In this document: piece by piece, positions 61,928-64,000 of the stretch
How the letters are laid out: every line of letters begins with the position of its first letter
Numbering within the stretch: the first letter of the stretch is position 1
Origin: Augochlora pura
Lineage: Eukaryota > Arthropoda > Insecta > Hymenoptera > Halictidae
Assembly (NCBI RefSeq): GCF_028453695.1
Contig: NC_135774.1
Location: 4,340,001-4,404,000 of the forward strand
DNA length: 64,000 nucleotides
Direction: 5' to 3'
Notes under the pieces: model-generated
Seen by the model: only the letters and a program-made list of their open reading frames with translations
What the model was told of the DNA's origin: nothing
The model's database searches: none
Translations under genes and position numbers: made by a program

Positions 61928-64000
61928 ATGAGATCGTGGCAGGTGCCCGTCAACGATACTCGATCACCGGTTTCCGAGAGACTCGCGTGCCTCGCGGATG
62001 CATAAACTTAGTGTCCATACAGTGACGAAACATCACGCAGTAAAACGAAAGGGAATTAAAGGGTCTCAGTTCCATTCGGGCCGCGATCAAAAACCGTTGG
62101 GTCAACACCGAGATTTTCAGTGTTTTGGGAGTGAAAGGACCGTCCGTGAAGGACGCTAGTTTGAAGTCGTCCATGCCTAAAGCATACTTTGCCCGTCTTC
62201 AGTTGCTTCTGGATAGTGCTTGGCTGGTAAAATTCTATTGCGATTATATTTATTCGAACTTTGAAAATCAATAATTACCAATTGAAACCATATGTCGACG
62301 TTAGCTTTATTGATAGAGCATGGTGTGTTGTTTTTTTTACTAATACGCGTATTGTTTACTGATCGAATTGATTGTTAAAATAATATGTTGTTGAGTTAAT
62401 TTATAATAACTATATAATTTATTTCATTTGTTTTTTTAACATTTTGGTTCGTATAGATTACGCTTTAAGACATAAATGTATATTTTTGAAAATGTAATTT
62501 ACGGCATTGGGATTCTAACTTATTTACTATTTACTAATTACTCATTTACTACCGTCAAGATGAATTTATTGTCCTCTGCTTCTTTTTTATATACTTTTGC
62601 GTTACCAAGGAAAGATGCGGTTTAAATACTATAGGTGTTCACAATGGCTCACCATGCAAGAAACAAAATGAATAAATTCTTTCATTCGAGGTTATTTAAT
62701 GGTGATAATGTCAGAGGTCGTGCAAAAAATAGCAACGACCTTTAACACTTAATAGAAAAAGACCTTGAGAGAAAAAAAACATAAGTTATAATATTCTTCA
62801 CTTTGAATTAAACAAGGATATCCTGACACGTTTTTTTTATATCAGCATACAACGAAGATTTTTCAATGCACAGGTTAAAATGAATACCCACTGTATGCTT
62901 TGTACATTTGGATGATGGAATAAGATTAGAATTGAAGTTTTGTTCGCTATAATAAGTCAAGAATGCAATAATATGAGGAACTGTACATAAGAAATATAGT
63001 GAGAAATATAACGTAAAAAAGCGTTATTAAATTACAGTTAAATCCATAGTCAATTTTTCCTATACTAGAGTTTCACTTAATTGAAACAATAGGGAAGTTT
63101 CTTAAAATTGTCAGTAATACAGAAAAATACTGCAAAACTGCCCAAGTGAAACAAAAAGCAATATATATATTATCACCAGTTCATACAAAATACCTTATAA
63201 ATTAACTGTAATTTGCAACATTAATATAACAAATATCCTGAAATTAAAAATTTCTAATTAATCTATTGAGAGGACATCATAAACTTATGCGCAAGACGTT
63301 AATAAGAATTTTATTTATTTCTTTATTGGTAAAATGTATTTGTTATACTCCAATAGCATTAACATCGTTTCACAGTGGGATTAAAATACATCTTGCAATA
63401 CTTTATAATAAAAAAGTACATCATTTCACTCTTTCATTTTGGATCAGAAAACATTCGGAATTGTTAATAGGCAAATGATTAATGTGACAGTCATTTTCAT
63501 AATTGATGACAGAATTCCCACAGTACAATTAAATATGTTCAACGTGACGCAACAAAAACGATAAATAGCACAAACCTGATGGGGCGACGAACGAATACAA
63601 TATTAACAATGAAGATGACGCACCATGCATCGATTATACAACATTCTAAGTAGGCTGCGAAATGAAAATAATCGTGTAATATAAAAGTTGAGAAAGTCAA
63701 TTGTAAGAATTATAAATTGGATGAAAATGTGTTTGTTATTTTAATATTTGTAATAAGCAGGAAACAATATAACGATAGATTCAAATTCTTCTAATGTCTT
63801 CGTAGTCTTGTGTTTGTCCTGCGAATTTCTCTTGTAAATATAGAAAATCCGCAGTCCAATTTCAGCCTACAATTAAGACTGTACATTTTCAGTGGAACAA
63901 TTTTCTACAGCTTAGTTTGAACCGAAACGTGTATAACAGAGAATTGCAAAAATGAATCGCACTTACAATTACGAAGGTGTACCGTTGGTTAAAATGAAAT
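61928..64000. other. Non-coding end of the window
   Basis: The GC-rich island ends near 62210, then AT-rich sequence with no long frame, RNA gene or recognised repeat. Confidence 0.55.

Noticed and set aside
1..64000. tRNA or rRNA genes, CRISPR arrays, bacterial operons
   Set aside because: No tRNA B-box with a cloverleaf, no rRNA stretches, no regular spacer arrays and no ribosome-binding-site gene layout were seen.

Overview
The window looks like nuclear DNA of an insect, most likely a hymenopteran and probably a bee. It is AT-rich with scattered CpG-containing GC-rich islands. It has very long introns with GT/AG boundaries, many TA- and TTAA-flanked DNA transposons, and no bacterial gene organisation. 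The species assignment is inference from base composition, transposon types and the glutamate-receptor protein sequence; no search was possible.

The one gene recognised with confidence is an ionotropic glutamate receptor of the AMPA type (Glu-RI/GluRIA-like) on the + strand. Two consecutive coding exons of its amino-terminal domain lie at 41062..41189 and 46313..46442. They are separated by a 5.1-kb intron and join in frame. The next exon is not recognised, so the following intron is either at least 17.5 kb long or hides an exon that was missed. No earlier receptor exon was found upstream.

A second, unrecognised gene is proposed on the - strand at 11312..15271. Five candidate exons chain together with matching splice phases. 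The three downstream ones (13913..14168, 12374..12517, 11312..11768) read as strongly coding hydrophilic sequence ending in a stop codon. The fourth exon contains a seven-A run at which the better reading frame changes. Its introns carry a TTAA MITE and an LTR whose end lies 21 bp from a splice donor.

The rest is intron or intergenic DNA with transposable elements. There are two decayed Tc1-like elements with intact TIRs and TA duplications (21972..23475 and 28666..30174) and an internally deleted mariner (54243..54793). At least six copies of a piggyBac-like MITE (ends CCCCTTGCCGTAC, TTAA target) are present, along with several other TTAA or TA MITE families and a solo LTR with a 4-bp duplication (18649..19179). 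A pair of related LTR-like sequences (8781..9545 and 13310..13891), an LTR/promoter-like block with duplicated CRE-type motifs (48411..48800), a tandem repeat and microsatellites complete the list. Most open frames in the GC-rich islands overlap one another on both strands and show no family resemblance.
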